Source: Mangifera indica (lineage: Eukaryota > Streptophyta > Magnoliopsida > Sapindales > Anacardiaceae). Taken from it: a DNA stretch of 64,000 bases. Below the pieces are notes generated by a model, which was given only the letters and a program-made list of their open reading frames with translations, did no database searches and was not told the DNA's origin. Made by a program: the position numbers and the translations under genes. The stretch spans positions 14,165,408-14,229,407 of the forward strand of contig NC_058150.1 in assembly GCF_011075055.1 (NCBI RefSeq). Direction: 5' to 3'. The first letter of the stretch is position 1; each line of letters opens with the position of its first letter. Below, piece by piece: positions 22,141 through 34,444 of this stretch.

Positions 22141-22580
22141 TAGAGGTGTTCAAAATTATCCGATGATTGAACTAAACTGATTTTTGAACTAAAAACTGAA
22201 TCAAAAAATAAGTTATTTGAAAAATTGGTTCAAAAATATAGAAAAACCAATTTTTTAGTACGGTTACCAATTTGTCTAATTTTTAAAACTAGTTAACTGA
22301 ATCAAACTGACTTTTAAAAGTTGAATAACAAATTAATAAAATATTAAACACATTTTCAAAAAAGTTGGAAAGAATAATAAGGTATGATAATTTTTTGAAA
22401 TTCGATTAAAAAACCGATTAATTGAAAAATTGATTCCGTTAATTGGTATTTTTGATTCAATTTAAAACTCGTTAATCTTTAAATAGATTCGATTTTGGTT
22501 CATAATTTTTTCAAACTAAAAATTTGGTTTGATTCAAAAAAATTAGCAAATCAGTTTAGTTTATCAGTTTTAAACACCCT
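22141..22580. mobile_element. MITE-like element with hAT-type ends
   Basis: It begins TAGAGGTGTTCAAAA and ends TTTTAAACACCCT, so the ends are imperfect inverted repeats of the common plant 'ggtgttcaaa' kind. The inside is AT-rich with many 'aaccaattt' and 'gattcaatt' motifs and no frame. No clear 8-bp target duplication is visible, partly because the left side is the CA repeat. Confidence 0.5.
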
Positions 22581-22870
22581 TGTTTACTACGCACTTACAT
22601 GTTTAGAACCCACACATGTTCCTAGGATCGTTTTGTGTGCCTCTATGCATCGTAGAAACCCTCCACACACCTACACAACGTAATTATGCACGTGCTCTAA
22701 CAAACCAAAACAATGTTTTTGCTTGCTACGCGCCACCACGGGCTCAAATATCACCATTACACACACTCACACGCCTCTAGAACCCATACAAGCACCAACA
22801 TGCACTGTTGGACCAATTCAGGCACCTATATACACTTCAAAAGATTTCCACACACCCACATAGCTCTTAT

Positions 22871-24823
22871 ACCTTGATTTATCAATCCCAAAAATACTCT
22901 TATACTGTTGATTTATCAAGTAGGTATCTGGAATATCAATCCCAAAAATCATGGAAAAGGAGGAAAAATCAGGAAATTGGTTTAGGGAAATAAATGGGGA
23001 ATAACAGGTCTCTTACATCAAACCATACTCAAAATATAATTTTCTTTCAACCCAAACATTTTCTCTTTTCTCTTAGATTTGAAGAAATTTTATTAATGTG
23101 TGTTTCTTTGTTTATCAATTGTTTTAAAACTCATACTAAACTAATCAATTGAATCGATTCAAAGAGATAACGATGATAAATCCGGTTTGGGTTATGAGTG
23201 AAACTTATTGTAACCTTTGAACTAGGTTAGTCTGCGGTTAAACCAGTTAAATTATGTAGAGTGGATGTTCAACCATTGAGTTAATGGTTGATTAGACTGT
23301 CATGTTGATGATGTAACATGATTAACGCCAATAATGAGGATGAAGCATTTCAAACTTAAGTCAAGACATTGATATTATCAAACTGGAAACATTCGATCAA
23401 GGTTTGAACTATTATTTTGACCAAGTCAACATCCAATCTAAGTATGAAACTTTCAAAGTTTATCATTCTATGACTTGGCCTACAAGTTGATCAAGCCATG
23501 TGAGCCAAAGGTATAAGCTCGAAACTCCATGCATATATCAACTCTTATCTTTTCTTAATTTAATTTTTAAACATTAATTTTTATATTTTTAATGGAAGAA
23601 AAAAATAATATTGACAAAAATAAACAAAATCTCACTAGATAATGCAGGATTAATTTTGGATCAGATTTCGGCTACCCTTAATATTTTTTTTAAACTAAAA
23701 TTGCAGCTCCTGGAATGTTGCTAGGCTCACATGATTAGGTTTAATCTGGTTTAATATCATACATAAAATATAATATTATCTAATAATATACAATTAATTA
23801 GGTTTAATCTGGTTAATCTGATTCAATGATTAAAACATATTTTAGTTATAAACTAGATCAGATTTGTCATCAATCATCAGTTAGACTAATTGATTCATTT
23901 CGGATTTTAAAACAATTATGCAGGCAGACCTATGAGTCAATTGCCTGTTGAACAATGCAAATATTGTTAAGCAACTACTTAATCACAAATTAATTCCGGT
24001 TAACCAATCTTTTATTACATTAATTTACCAATTATTGGATCTATTGGCATTGACCATGGCCGAAACCCCAAGCCAATGGGTGCTCTAAACATATTTAATC
24101 ATAAATAATTTTCTTTTTTAAAAGAAATGGGTAAATAAATAATAGAATTTTTATCAAATTTATATGAGAAATATTATTTCTATATTCAAAATCAATATAA
24201 CATCAATATGATATTTATGCACTAACCGCTACCCAGAGCTTTTGAATCTTGATCATATCTTACTTTAATAATATTTTATGCGATAACAATAGTACAAATA
24301 CATGTATAAATATTAAAATATCATTTTATTCAATGACATAATGATAAATCAGTTTTATAGTCATATTTATGTTCAATGTATATAGTATTCCTTATTCTAC
24401 TTACATTGGTAAAAAGTGTATTATCATACAAATTAATTTTTAAAAGAAAAGATTTTATATAAACCTGTGTTGTATTATAATGTAGCTGAGTTTTGACGTT
24501 CAATTTTAATCCATAGTAGTTTGAAATAAATCTATATATACTAATGAGTATTTATTTTTATACTAAGATAATGTATAACTTATGATTTATGTTATTTTGT
24601 CTAAACATGTCCATACTTGATGGTAGCTAATGAAAAAACTAGCAATCAATGATATTACTATAATTGTGAGAAGACAAACAACAAAAAGGGGTTTGTACGA
24701 ACAAATGCTGGATGCAAGGCCAGGGTCCAAGTAAGCCCAGAGGAAGGGCAAAGCCATAGGCTCAAGTAATAAACCTACACTAAAATGGATCCAGTTAATA
24801 CATAATTCAATAGCTTTTGCCTG
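22871..24823 (-). other. 3' flank of PG-B (intergenic)
   Basis: No gene is seen. Segments at about 22915-22990, 23440-23540, 23640-23740, 23790-23930 and 24480-24823 are repeated, diverged, at 38376-38460, 38730-38890, 38930-39060, 45250-45390 and 45480-45833, the 3' flank of the broken PG-C copy. The part next to the stop codon should hold the 3' UTR; no clear polyadenylation signal could be picked out. Confidence 0.65.
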
Positions 24824-26768
24824 CTACAAGCAACTGGTGGGTTGAACTAAACCAGAAGACGTTCCATCAGCATGGCTGCAAGATGCTGATGCCACTTGAT
24901 TGTTGTATGTAAGCTTCACGTTTTCCATTCTTATCCTGGAGCATGGATACTCTGAACTGCAATCAAACTTCACGGCCACTGCTGTTGCAGAGCTTCCATG
25001 AATGTCTTGGTATGTTACATCGCTTATTTTTACACCTGAAACCTGTCATGAGCAAACAAGAAAAATGAAATTTAGATTTTATAGTAAAAATATTGTTTTA
25101 AGTTTTGAGAAAGTTTTATCTATATTTAATTAGAGTGATTAGGTTATTCAATTGGACAACGGTTTAAGAGTTGATTGAATCATCATTTAATATAGGTTTT
25201 AAGAAAGGCATGGGCCCAACTATGAGTGGATTTGAATCAAGCTTGATCAAGGGCTAGTTTAGGTTTGACTCTCTCAAACTAATAAACAATAGTGTTAGAG
25301 AAAAAGAAAAGTTACTAGAAAATAAAAATAGTTAAAAAACTGTAAAAGAATTATCATTAAGACCAACTTTAGCATCAATATTGATCTCGAGTTACTTTAA
25401 CTCGAACTTGGCTTATTTGAGACGTTGAATCCATCTTTATTGTAACCCAAGTACCCAACTACTAAATTGTTTACTCATTGTTCAGTTTCTATTTATGAAA
25501 ACAATTTTTTCTAAATAATCAAAATATTATAATATTCAATTGTCTAATTTTAAGTAAAAACCCTTTTGATATAGTACCCTGCCAGGGCAATTTATATTGT
25601 CAGGACAGTAATTTTGATCAATAATGATGGGATTCTGGACATTTGACATCACTGCATGTTGAAAGAGAATGTTCCTCGCAAATCCATTGCTTGGTCTCCC
25701 CCAAGATTTTATTCTGACTCCATTTTGAGTACCAGTAAATGTTGTAGTTTTAACTGTCACATTTTGCACTCCAGGCTCTTCCAAATGCTTGCCCAAACTT
25801 CCAATGCTGCATCACAAAGCAACCAAATATATAATTTCAGTCATTCTAAGTCCAGATTTTAACTTGGAGCATCATAAAATTTTATACAAGTTCCGTAATG
25901 TAGCACCCAATCGCATAAAACATATAGCTTTATTGTCAGTACCTGATTCCATGTCCAGGGCCACATTGAACATTTTCAATCCACAGGTTGGCGGTTCCGG
26001 GGCCAACTGAGACACAGTCATCACCGGTTGCGATCCTGGTGTTGTAGATCGAGACGCTGGTCGATAACTGGACATGAATGCCGTCAGTGTTGGGGCTTGT
26101 CCTGGAGGCTGAAATCCTGACGCCTTGCATCTTCACATTGTTGCAACCATTGAAAACAATGTGGTAAAGTTGGCTGTTTTGTGATGTTAATCCATTGATG
26201 ACAATGTTGTTGGAATTCATAAAGCTTATTGACTGCCCAAATCATAAGATAAAAACTGCAATTAGCACCGACTTTCCAGGAAAAAAGAATAAATTAATAA
26301 AGCTTTTGCACTTACCGTGGCACCACCAGGGCAACTTTTTCCAGAGTTTTTGCATGCCCACAAGCCAGTTCCTTGCCCATCAAGAATGCCACCATTAATG
26401 GTGACTGTATTAACTTGCTGAAAGAGAAGCCAATACTTCGAATTTCCAATAACATTATAATCAGATGGAGCAACCAGCGTCCCATCAATCCTTACAGTGA
26501 TTTTTGTGCTCTTGCATTGGCCTGCAAACACCGAATTACGAAGCAAGAACCTCCCCTTCGGAACATAAACGGTTGCAGCAGTTGCCGAGCCACAGGCCTG
26601 AGCCCAAGCATCAAGAAACGCCTTGGTAGAGTCACTTTTTCCATCGGCCTTCGCCCCGAATGAGACGACATTGAAACTACTGGCACTTGCAGAACATGAA
26701 GAGAACAAGAATGCAAGATTAAGTGAAGCAAGAAGAAGAAGAAGATTGTAACTTGTTTTGTTTTCCAT
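24824..26768 (-). CDS. Polygalacturonase (glycoside hydrolase family 28), four exons, PG-B
   Basis: Exons on the minus strand: 26768-26316, 26232-25943, 25806-25578 and 25042-24824; all introns are GT-AG (83, 136 and 535 bp). The coding length is 1191 nt, 396 residues, normal for the family. An N-terminal hydrophobic signal peptide (about residues 1-28) implies secretion to the cell wall. All four family motifs are present: NTDG (199-202), GDD (221-223), GHG (244-246) and RIK (279-281), so the catalytic Asp residues and the His are kept. It hydrolyses alpha-1,4 bonds of homogalacturonan pectin. The '[17 protein letters not shown]' start resembles pollen-type exopolygalacturonases; that sub-class is inference. 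Intron 3 carries a dispersed repeat copy (about 25180-25440). Confidence 0.95.
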
Positions 26769-26769
26769 T

Positions 26770-29700
26770 TTTGTTGTGAAGTTCTTTTTTTTTTTTTAAT
26801 GAGTTGAAGCAAGGGAGATGGAAGGTGATGGAATTGAAAGAGAAGAAAGGGGTATTTATAGGATTTTAAAAAATGAATTCAGTTTTGGATTGTGGATTTG
26901 CATGAATTAGAAGCAAGCTGCGCCGAACTTCGAGAGGGATTTTGCCTTTTTTAAAATTAATTTTTGGGTTTTTTGACTAAACTACCCTTACTTGATGCTT
27001 TGATTGCTTGCATTTACGGTTTATGTTTTTAGGATGTCTTTCGGTTACACTATAGTTTTTATTTAATGAATAGTTTAATTCTACAACATTTTCATAATAT
27101 AAACCTTTCTTAACATTAATATTCTTATTTTTTATATGTAATATGGATTGCAGCATATCTCATCAACAATAATGTTTTATACAATAACAAAAGATATAAA
27201 CATAAATGCAAATATTTATATTTTATCATATGATTAATTGATTTTAAATTAAAAATAAAATAATATTCAATCATACAATGATATATTTACATTTATATCT
27301 ATTGATAGAACATGTTGTTAATCTTAAATTAATATTTGATTTAAGGACTTCAATTACAAGTACAAACTCGATCGTAATATTTATTTCTAAAGTATCACAG
27401 AAAAGTTTTTATCACGAACAATTTTGATCCTAAAGAAAGTAAATATTTGATCTTCACTTTGAATATTACTGCTATTTAATGAATCAAACCTTTTTTAGAG
27501 TAATCATATGTATTGATTAGGGATAGATTACATCTTACCTGCTCAAGCTTGGATCAATATTCATCTCAGATAAGTCGAATTTAGATGGAATAAATTTCAA
27601 TTCAAACGTAGCGTAGCTCAAACCCTTTTAGTGTGTCAACATCGCTGCACTGGAAAATTGGCTCATTGATAATTTTTCTTCTTTTTGTCACAAATTTTCT
27701 TTTTTTGTTGCAATCTTTCTTTTTCTCTATTAATAACAACTTTTTTTAGTGATTTAAATAAGGTAAACTCAACCTTAAGTTAATTATTTTAGAATAAAGT
27801 CGAGTTCAAATTAATTCTTGTTCAGACTTGATTTGAATCCATTTGTAATATGGATGATCCTAGTATATACTTCAATATCTAATACATTAATATATTGATT
27901 TTTATGTTAGCAATCTCTACGTGTACACAACTCCACATATATTTTTACATAGAAAAAAACAAAAAAGGAAAATTCCAAAACTTTTTTTCTGTTCCTTCTA
28001 AGAAAAGTTGTGCATGATGCAATTTGATTGCATGCACAAGATACATTACAATAGGACAATTTAGTAAATCAATACGCAATCAAAGAATTTTAATACACGC
28101 ACGTACATATAGCTTGAAAATGGGAGTTTCTAAATTAATATACAAACAAAGGTTACAAATATTGGAATACAAAGCAACAACCTTGACTCTTAACGTGAAA
28201 TAAAATTCTTTAATGTTAATGCCCAATTTAACCCACTAAACATAACGCAAATTAATGTCAATCTTTAATGTTAATCAGTTAAAATTCTTGCCGTTATCCG
28301 CATTTCCTCTCAATCTCTCCTTTTCTCTAATTTCTCGCCATTCTTTCCCTAATTTCTAGTTTCTCTATTTTTATCACTATAAAGTCTCTCATAATTGCTC
28401 AAAATCAATTATAACTTTAAAGTAAAGGTGGATTTGATTTGAGATGAGTCTGAAGTCAATTCGATCTCATATCAAATCAATAATACTTAGTTTAAACTTA
28501 TTTGAATTGATGTACAATTTTACTCAAGAGTTGTTGATAGAGTAAACAATATCATCGGAGAGATAAAAAGTATCTCTGATAAGATAAATAGTATTATCAG
28601 ATAAACTAATCAATCTCAATCTAAGTTGCAAGGTTGAAACTTCAACTAAAAAAATAAATCCACACAAACACGTTATAAGATATCATCATTATATAAGTAT
28701 ATATATATAATAATTGTAAATGCATTGCACATAATAATGTGGAATTTGATTTAAAATAAATTTTTTATATAATAAAAAGACATTAAAACGAAAAAAAATT
28801 GAAGATGTGAGCATTTGTTGTAACGTGGGCATAAACGTGACATGTGGAGTAGAATAAGAAGAAGAAATCGGCGACTTCTAGTTATTAAAACTTCACCTCA
28901 CTTTTTTAAAACAGTTTTTCAATTTGTTTCTTTTTAGCTCTCAATATTTATTCAGTTTGGATTTTTGTTGTAAAATATTAAATCTTGACCTACTTTAAAA
29001 CGATCTAAAGATCATCATTTTTCCAAAATAAATCTATTCACATTTTAAAGTTAATATCGAAGAAAACGACGGGTCATTAGAGAAATAGGTCATAAAGAAT
29101 TTGTCATGAACTCTCAAATTTGAATTAAATTAGAGTTTAAACTCAAATTCAGTTTGTTTGCATCAAACATATATTCAAACTCAAGTCAGCTTAACTCAAA
29201 TCTATCTCTACTTGAGATACATAATTCAAAAGGGTAATACACATTTTGTAATTTATTTTTCACTTATTTAACTAATTTCTTAGGCCAAACTTTCTGCCAT
29301 TTTCTTTAGGGCATGAAATTAGGGATTGCAACAAGTTAGATACAGGACGAATACCCGAACCCCATAACCGTCCATGCAAAAGAAACCTTTCTCCTTTCTC
29401 TATCTCTATCTTGTCCTCGATACGGAAAATTCTCGTCCCTTCTCCACAAAATAAATTACTCTCCCCTTCCCCTCCTTGTCTTTGTAGGGAAAATTCCCCT
29501 CACCACATGAAAAATTCCCCTCACTGCTTAGAAAAATAATGAAATACTTATTAAGTATCATAGTATATCTATAATAATTCAGAACTTTTAAATGTAATTT
29601 AGCATTTAAAAGTTTAAGAAATATATCAGGGAAGAGATAAACTAGAGAGAGGACATATTGAAGATCTATTTATTTATCTCTGTTCTTGATTGTGAAGATT

Positions 29701-30232
29701 GTCATTGTTCTCGTCTTTATTCACATCCTTCTTTCTATTGACGAATTTTCTCTCCATTCAGGGAAGGGTGGGCTAGGGACTTGGTTTGGAATAGGGCTTT
29801 GCAAGCATCAACGTGACAAAATACCATTGGTGAATTAACTCCAAATTAATCAATAAGAGAAAGCTATGTGCCCTATAAGCTAAAGTCACATAACCCCATG
29901 TTATCTATATCTTATTTAATCAAAGATTATGGTGATAATCTTGTTCTTCTATCACTTTTCAACATGAAAAATGTCTAATTATTAAATATAATAACGTTAA
30001 ATCTAGTCAACAAAGTTCTTAACATGCATTAAGAATCAAAGTTTTATAGGTTAAATGAAATCAGTGTGAACATAGCTAGGGTTTCATTCTACTTATATTA
30101 ATTAAGACGAGTTCATAAACATTATAGCGTGATAATGCAGGGAAAATATTTTCTTCTCACTGTCAAAATAGTTGCACCATCATGGCACGCCAAAGTTTAC
30201 GTGTTTAATAATTTATAGTTCATGATTTTGTT
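26770..30232 (-). promoter_or_regulatory. 5' flank and probable promoter of PG-B
   Basis: No gene is seen. The first 1.2 kb matches bases 1-1117 and the next part matches 18184-19830. A near-palindrome around 'gtgcatgatgcaat ... attgcatgcac' (about 28009-28037) contains RY-type CATGCA motifs and lies about 16 bp from the spot where Copia entered the PG-A flank. A well-conserved block at 28787-28990 includes 'aacgtgacatgtgg' (ACGTG core). A 'gggattgcaac' hAT-like block without a clear right end lies near 29319-29808. Repeats of 'gattcgagtt' type lie at 27517-27870, 28425-28660 and 29090-29215. Confidence 0.6.
26853..26860 (-). promoter_or_regulatory. TATA box of PG-B
   Basis: The minus strand reads TATAAATA, 85 bp upstream of the ATG at 26768, with a purine-rich leader between. 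The box is conserved in the PG-A flank at 21-28. Confidence 0.7.
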
Positions 30233-31583
30233 GAGTAAATTACATTTTCCCATCCAAGGTTTTGCGAAAAATAATATTTTAATAGATAGATGACATAATC
30301 AACATTTTCTCACCTAAAATCAAGCTCTATTAATGAAAAAAACAAAACAAATTTATTTATACTATTTCATTGTAAAATTACTATATATCCACAAATTTTT
30401 TTTATATATATAATAAACTCTTATCCATATTGCATAAGATTACTCTATTTTTTTCCCTTTTCACTCCCCCTTTCTCTTCCTTTGAGATAAAACGAACCGT
30501 AGTCAGTATTCTCACTTTTAGCCACTATCTCTAGTGATGATTTGACTTTCAAATGCATATTTTTATTTATTTTCACTTTTAGCAACCATCTCTAGTGATG
30601 ATCTGACTTTCAAATGCATATTTTTATTTCTGGCTCATTCCCTCAATGATTTCCCTCCATGACAATGAATCAATCTCCCTTCGATCTTTGTTGCAACTCT
30701 TTGTCACACAATCTTGCTTTTCTCAGCAACCTTGGCATCATGGCTTAATCATTGACCATGGTGATGATAGGATTTAGTGGTGGCTAGGGTTTTAGAGGTG
30801 TTAGGAAAATGTTATTTATCAGTGGCAGACTTAGCAATGAAACTTAGGGGGTCAAGATTATAATATTACAAATAAATTTAAATAAAAATAAATACAACTA
30901 GGGTTGGATCCAAATTGATCTAACTTGATCTTATAAATTGGCTCAACTTGGTTCAGAATGGCTCGAATTTATTTAATCTAAATTCAAGCCAATTTTGAAT
31001 AGGAAGATTTGACTTATTTTTTAAACCAAATTAAACTTGAACTAAGGATGTTCAATTTAAATTAGACTGGAATTAATAGTTCAAATTTGTAGTTGGATTT
31101 GTAGCTCAAGTTTGACTTGAATTCACGACTCAAATTAGTAGTTTGAATTCATAGTTCAAGTTCATGACTCATTGATAAATTGATGTTGTTTTACTATAAA
31201 AAAAAGGAAAATGATGTTATTTTGTAAATGAGTCATAAAGTAAAACCACAAATCCGAGTCACAAATTTGAGCTATTGATTCGAGTTATAAATTCAGATTG
31301 AACTTAAGTTGAATGAATCATTTTTTATTCGAACCGAATTGAGTTACAAATGGGACTAGTGAGAATAGAACACTAATTTTTTGAAAATGGAAAGGATATA
31401 TCAATTAAAATATATACAATGGGTATAATGTAAATTTTATCTAAATTTGTTGGGTTTTTTGAAAAGTTAAGGATGGTCAAATGACTCCCCTTGACATCCC
31501 CTCCGTCACCACGGTTATTTATACTATTTAGAAGTAGAAATGTGTATTTAGGTCAAACCTTGGGTTGGAAAAGTGGTTTACTC
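30233..31583. mobile_element. Non-autonomous DNA transposon with ~29-bp inverted repeats (MULE-like)
   Basis: The left end reads GAGTAAATTACATTTTCCCA and the inverted right end GAGTAAACCACTTTTCCAAC, both followed by a CCAAGGTTT block. The flanks are ATTTTGTT (30225-30232) and ATTTGTT (31584-31590), a slightly decayed target duplication of about 8 bp. The PG-A flank at about 19813-19825 has this site empty. No transposase frame is present. Inside are a tandem 61-bp duplication (30529-30568 and 30590-30629) and a nested 'gattcgaatt' repeat (about 30890-31350). Confidence 0.7.
30520..30650. repeat. Two-copy 61-bp tandem duplication
   Basis: The segment containing 'ctctagtgatgat(t/c)tgac' and 'caaatgcatatttt' occurs twice, 61 bp apart, within the MULE-like element. 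Confidence 0.8.
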
Positions 31584-31590
31584 ATTTGTT

Positions 31591-34009
31591 AATTATAAAG
31601 AAGAATGAAAGAGTTGCATGAAAAAAATATTAGATCGATCATGTGAAGAATCTTAAAATTTAGTTGGGATTTAATTAATTCTTCTTGATCATATATAAAT
31701 CCAAAACCATGTGACAATACATTGATTAGAGTGCTAATTTTATTCCTTATTATTAGATTAACCATATAATTTGTAGGATTCTTTCTATACCACTATCCGT
31801 ACAATTGTACATACATGTTTTCTGTTACCTATAGATGTTATATGAATATAATTATGTTCAATAATGCCTAACATTTTATAACAAAGACAAAAAGACTTAA
31901 TGTTTTTAACCAATATAAAATTTGGGAATAAGTGTGAATTCAAGTTGAGGTGATTTAGGCTTAAATTTATATTCAGCTCGAGTTTGAGGGTTTGTTGATG
32001 TCATCGCACCAAAGATCTTTTTCTTCGACGATTCTTATTTTTCTCCAATGGCTCTTTTTTATTTCTTCTTCTCCAATGAGATAAAAAGGGCATAAAAAAA
32101 AAAAAAAGAGGATTTTACATGAGAGAAGAAAGAAGATCAATATCTTTCAGTAATGGTCAACTAGTATCATATGATGCAAACAAATATAATATGACTAGAA
32201 AACGGTACATATATTAAGGTATATTAAAAATTGATTCTATATGATGTGTCTTGCTCTTGATTAGTAATTTAATCGATGTGAACCAATACACTTTTTAAAT
32301 AAGTAATGATATTGTAGGATGTATCTGATAAATTTAAAAAGTTTAGAGAATACTTAAGATATTTTTTAAGATGATGATATGACTATTAAAAATTTTTATT
32401 ATTTGATTAATTTTTAAAAAGATATATCATATAATACAATACATAATGTAAAAAATTAAGTTTCGATACATGATATGATAACATCATAATTTCAATTATA
32501 CAATTGATTATGAGAATGCCATATGAATGAATAATCTTTAAAAAAAAAAAATTAAGTACATGCATCGTCTAAAATGAAGAAACTTAAGATAGAAACTTGA
32601 AATGAAAAACAGTACTCGGTTCAAAATTCAAATTAGTTCACCAATATTAACAATATTATACTGTTGCTATAGTTTCACTCTTACATGCTGATTTTAATTT
32701 GTAGCCGCAAGAAAAAGAAGAAAGCAATGAAGGATTAAGTGTTTGAAACACAAACTTAAATTCACTGAGAACACAAATTAAGACACTTGTAGTTGTAAAG
32801 TGTGAAAGCTCCATTTGTAAATGCAGTTTGCCTTGTTTCAGGCAATTTAATTAATTTATGGCATGTGATTTCTGTTGACCTTTTATTGCTTAAATGTTAT
32901 AGGTTAGGCTCTTGAAATTAAATTATATTCATAGTCCAACCGTATGAGAAAAGACTATAGAATAATAGATCATTGATAAGATGAATTCGAGCTTAACCTG
33001 GATAAGGTTTAACTCAAATTTGACTTAGATTGGAAAGGATAAGCTCAAGCTTGAGCACAAGGCAATTTAAATGGTGAACAATAATATTGTAGAAGATGAC
33101 AAGTCATTGAAGAAAGAACAAGATGATGAAAAATCATCAAAAAAGTGTGAAAAAGAAAAGGAATGGATGAAGAAGAAGAAAAATCACTGGAAAAGAATAA
33201 ATTCATCAGAGAAAAAGAACTCTAGAGAAGAATGAGTGACAAACCATCAAATTCGAGTGGATCTATTGAATTAAAACTTTAACTTAAGTTTGGTTCATTT
33301 AAATCGAACCTTTGGTATATTTTGTCAGAGTTACGTGGAGAAACTTTAATTTTATTAGATATAGAAAGCAGCCCCTTAGATTAAGATCTATTAATTAATT
33401 TATTAACCATAATCAGTCAACCAATCAACTAAATTAGCTATTAAGAATAACTATTAGGTCTATATCCATGCTTTCTAATTATATAAGTATGCTTCTCTAA
33501 CAAAAAATTTTGAAGCTACATTCAACTAATTTAGATGAAGCGTCACAGGAGATTGATAATTTCCTTTCTAAATTATATTAAAATGATAAGTTCTCATCTT
33601 TAAAGTTGAGAAATGATATTTTCTCACATGCCATTAAGTACATATGTACAAGTAGGAAAATTCATTAACTTTTAGAATAGATACCCTGAAAATTTAAAAA
33701 AATATCCTGTATTACTTTAAATGTTTAAGTTAAATAACATTTTGTCCTCCAAACTTTTCAAACATATTTTAACCTCTAGTTAAAAAAAAATTGAAATTTC
33801 AATAAATCGTAAGAGGACATTCACCTTGGACATCCAAATGATTATACCTAAAAGTGGTTATGTATAGACATCTCACATAGACTGAAAATACTAAAATAAA
33901 ACTAGTTAAATAACACGTAAACTCCTAAATTGTCAAGATGCATTTTGTATTATAAAATTTAAAAGCTAAACTATGATTGATTGTATATCTATTAGATAAA
34001 ATCTTAATT
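31591..34009. other. Far 5' flank of PG-B and unassigned intergenic DNA
   Basis: Bases 31591-33470 match 19830-21735 of the PG-A flank; this marks the outer edge of the duplicated unit. 33471-34009 matches nothing that I can recognise. There are no coding frames of note. Dispersed 'gattcaagtt' repeats lie at 31925-32130 and 32980-33310. Confidence 0.6.
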
Positions 34010-34015
34010 GTTCCG

Positions 34016-34076
34016 CTTGAGCCTGTGGCGTTTGCCTATTCATTGGGCTTTTTATGATGCCTGGCCTTGCAAAGTT
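34016..34076 (+). other. Inverted fragment of the polygalacturonase 3' flank
   Basis: About 60 bp resembles the reverse complement of 24708-24768 (shared 'cttgagcct', 'tgggctt' and 'cctggccttgca'), the DNA just beyond the PG-B stop codon. It therefore lies in the opposite orientation to the array. No exon sequence accompanies it. Confidence 0.5.
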
Positions 34077-34444
34077 GTTTAGAAAAGTCCAAATCTTCTC
34101 AGTGTTTTTATGATGATATACGATGAATGAAATGAATTGATGAGAAGTGATTTTTAACCCCTATCTAATTGATTTTGACCCTTTTTTATTTCTTTTTTGT
34201 TTTACTAAATTTAAGTTTTATTTGAGTTATTAGAAATATGTAATATACTATAATTTAAAAAAAATTATTTTTATTATATATTTTAAATACAATAAAAAGA
34301 TAAAGACAAACATACTTAGGAGATTCAAGCCGAGGCAGGCTGACTTGATATTGGGTTTGAATGAGTTGAACTCATGTAAGGCTAACCCTTGCTTAAGTTT
34401 GAGTAGCTTAAAAGTTGTCAATAGATTCGTTTGCATGTCATATT

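Larger units (their letters stand above)
21740..22870 (-). mobile_element. Relic of a Copia leader (minus strand), GTG/CAC-rich degenerate repeats
   Basis: The plus strand is full of 'cacacac', 'catgcac' and 'gcgcc' motifs; read on the minus strand it becomes gtgtgtg / gcacgtg / ggcgtgtg units about 30 bp apart. This resembles the leader arrays of the Copia elements at 2130-2262 and 47690-48260. A MITE-like insert (22141-22580) splits it. The reading frames here (e.g. 21747-22016) have no recognisable product. The assignment to a Copia leader is inferred from repeat style. Confidence 0.45.

Noticed and set aside
25656..26663. Several plus-strand reading frames of 67-96 codons over the polygalacturonase
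   Set aside because: They are antisense shadows of well-supported exons and include intron sequence.
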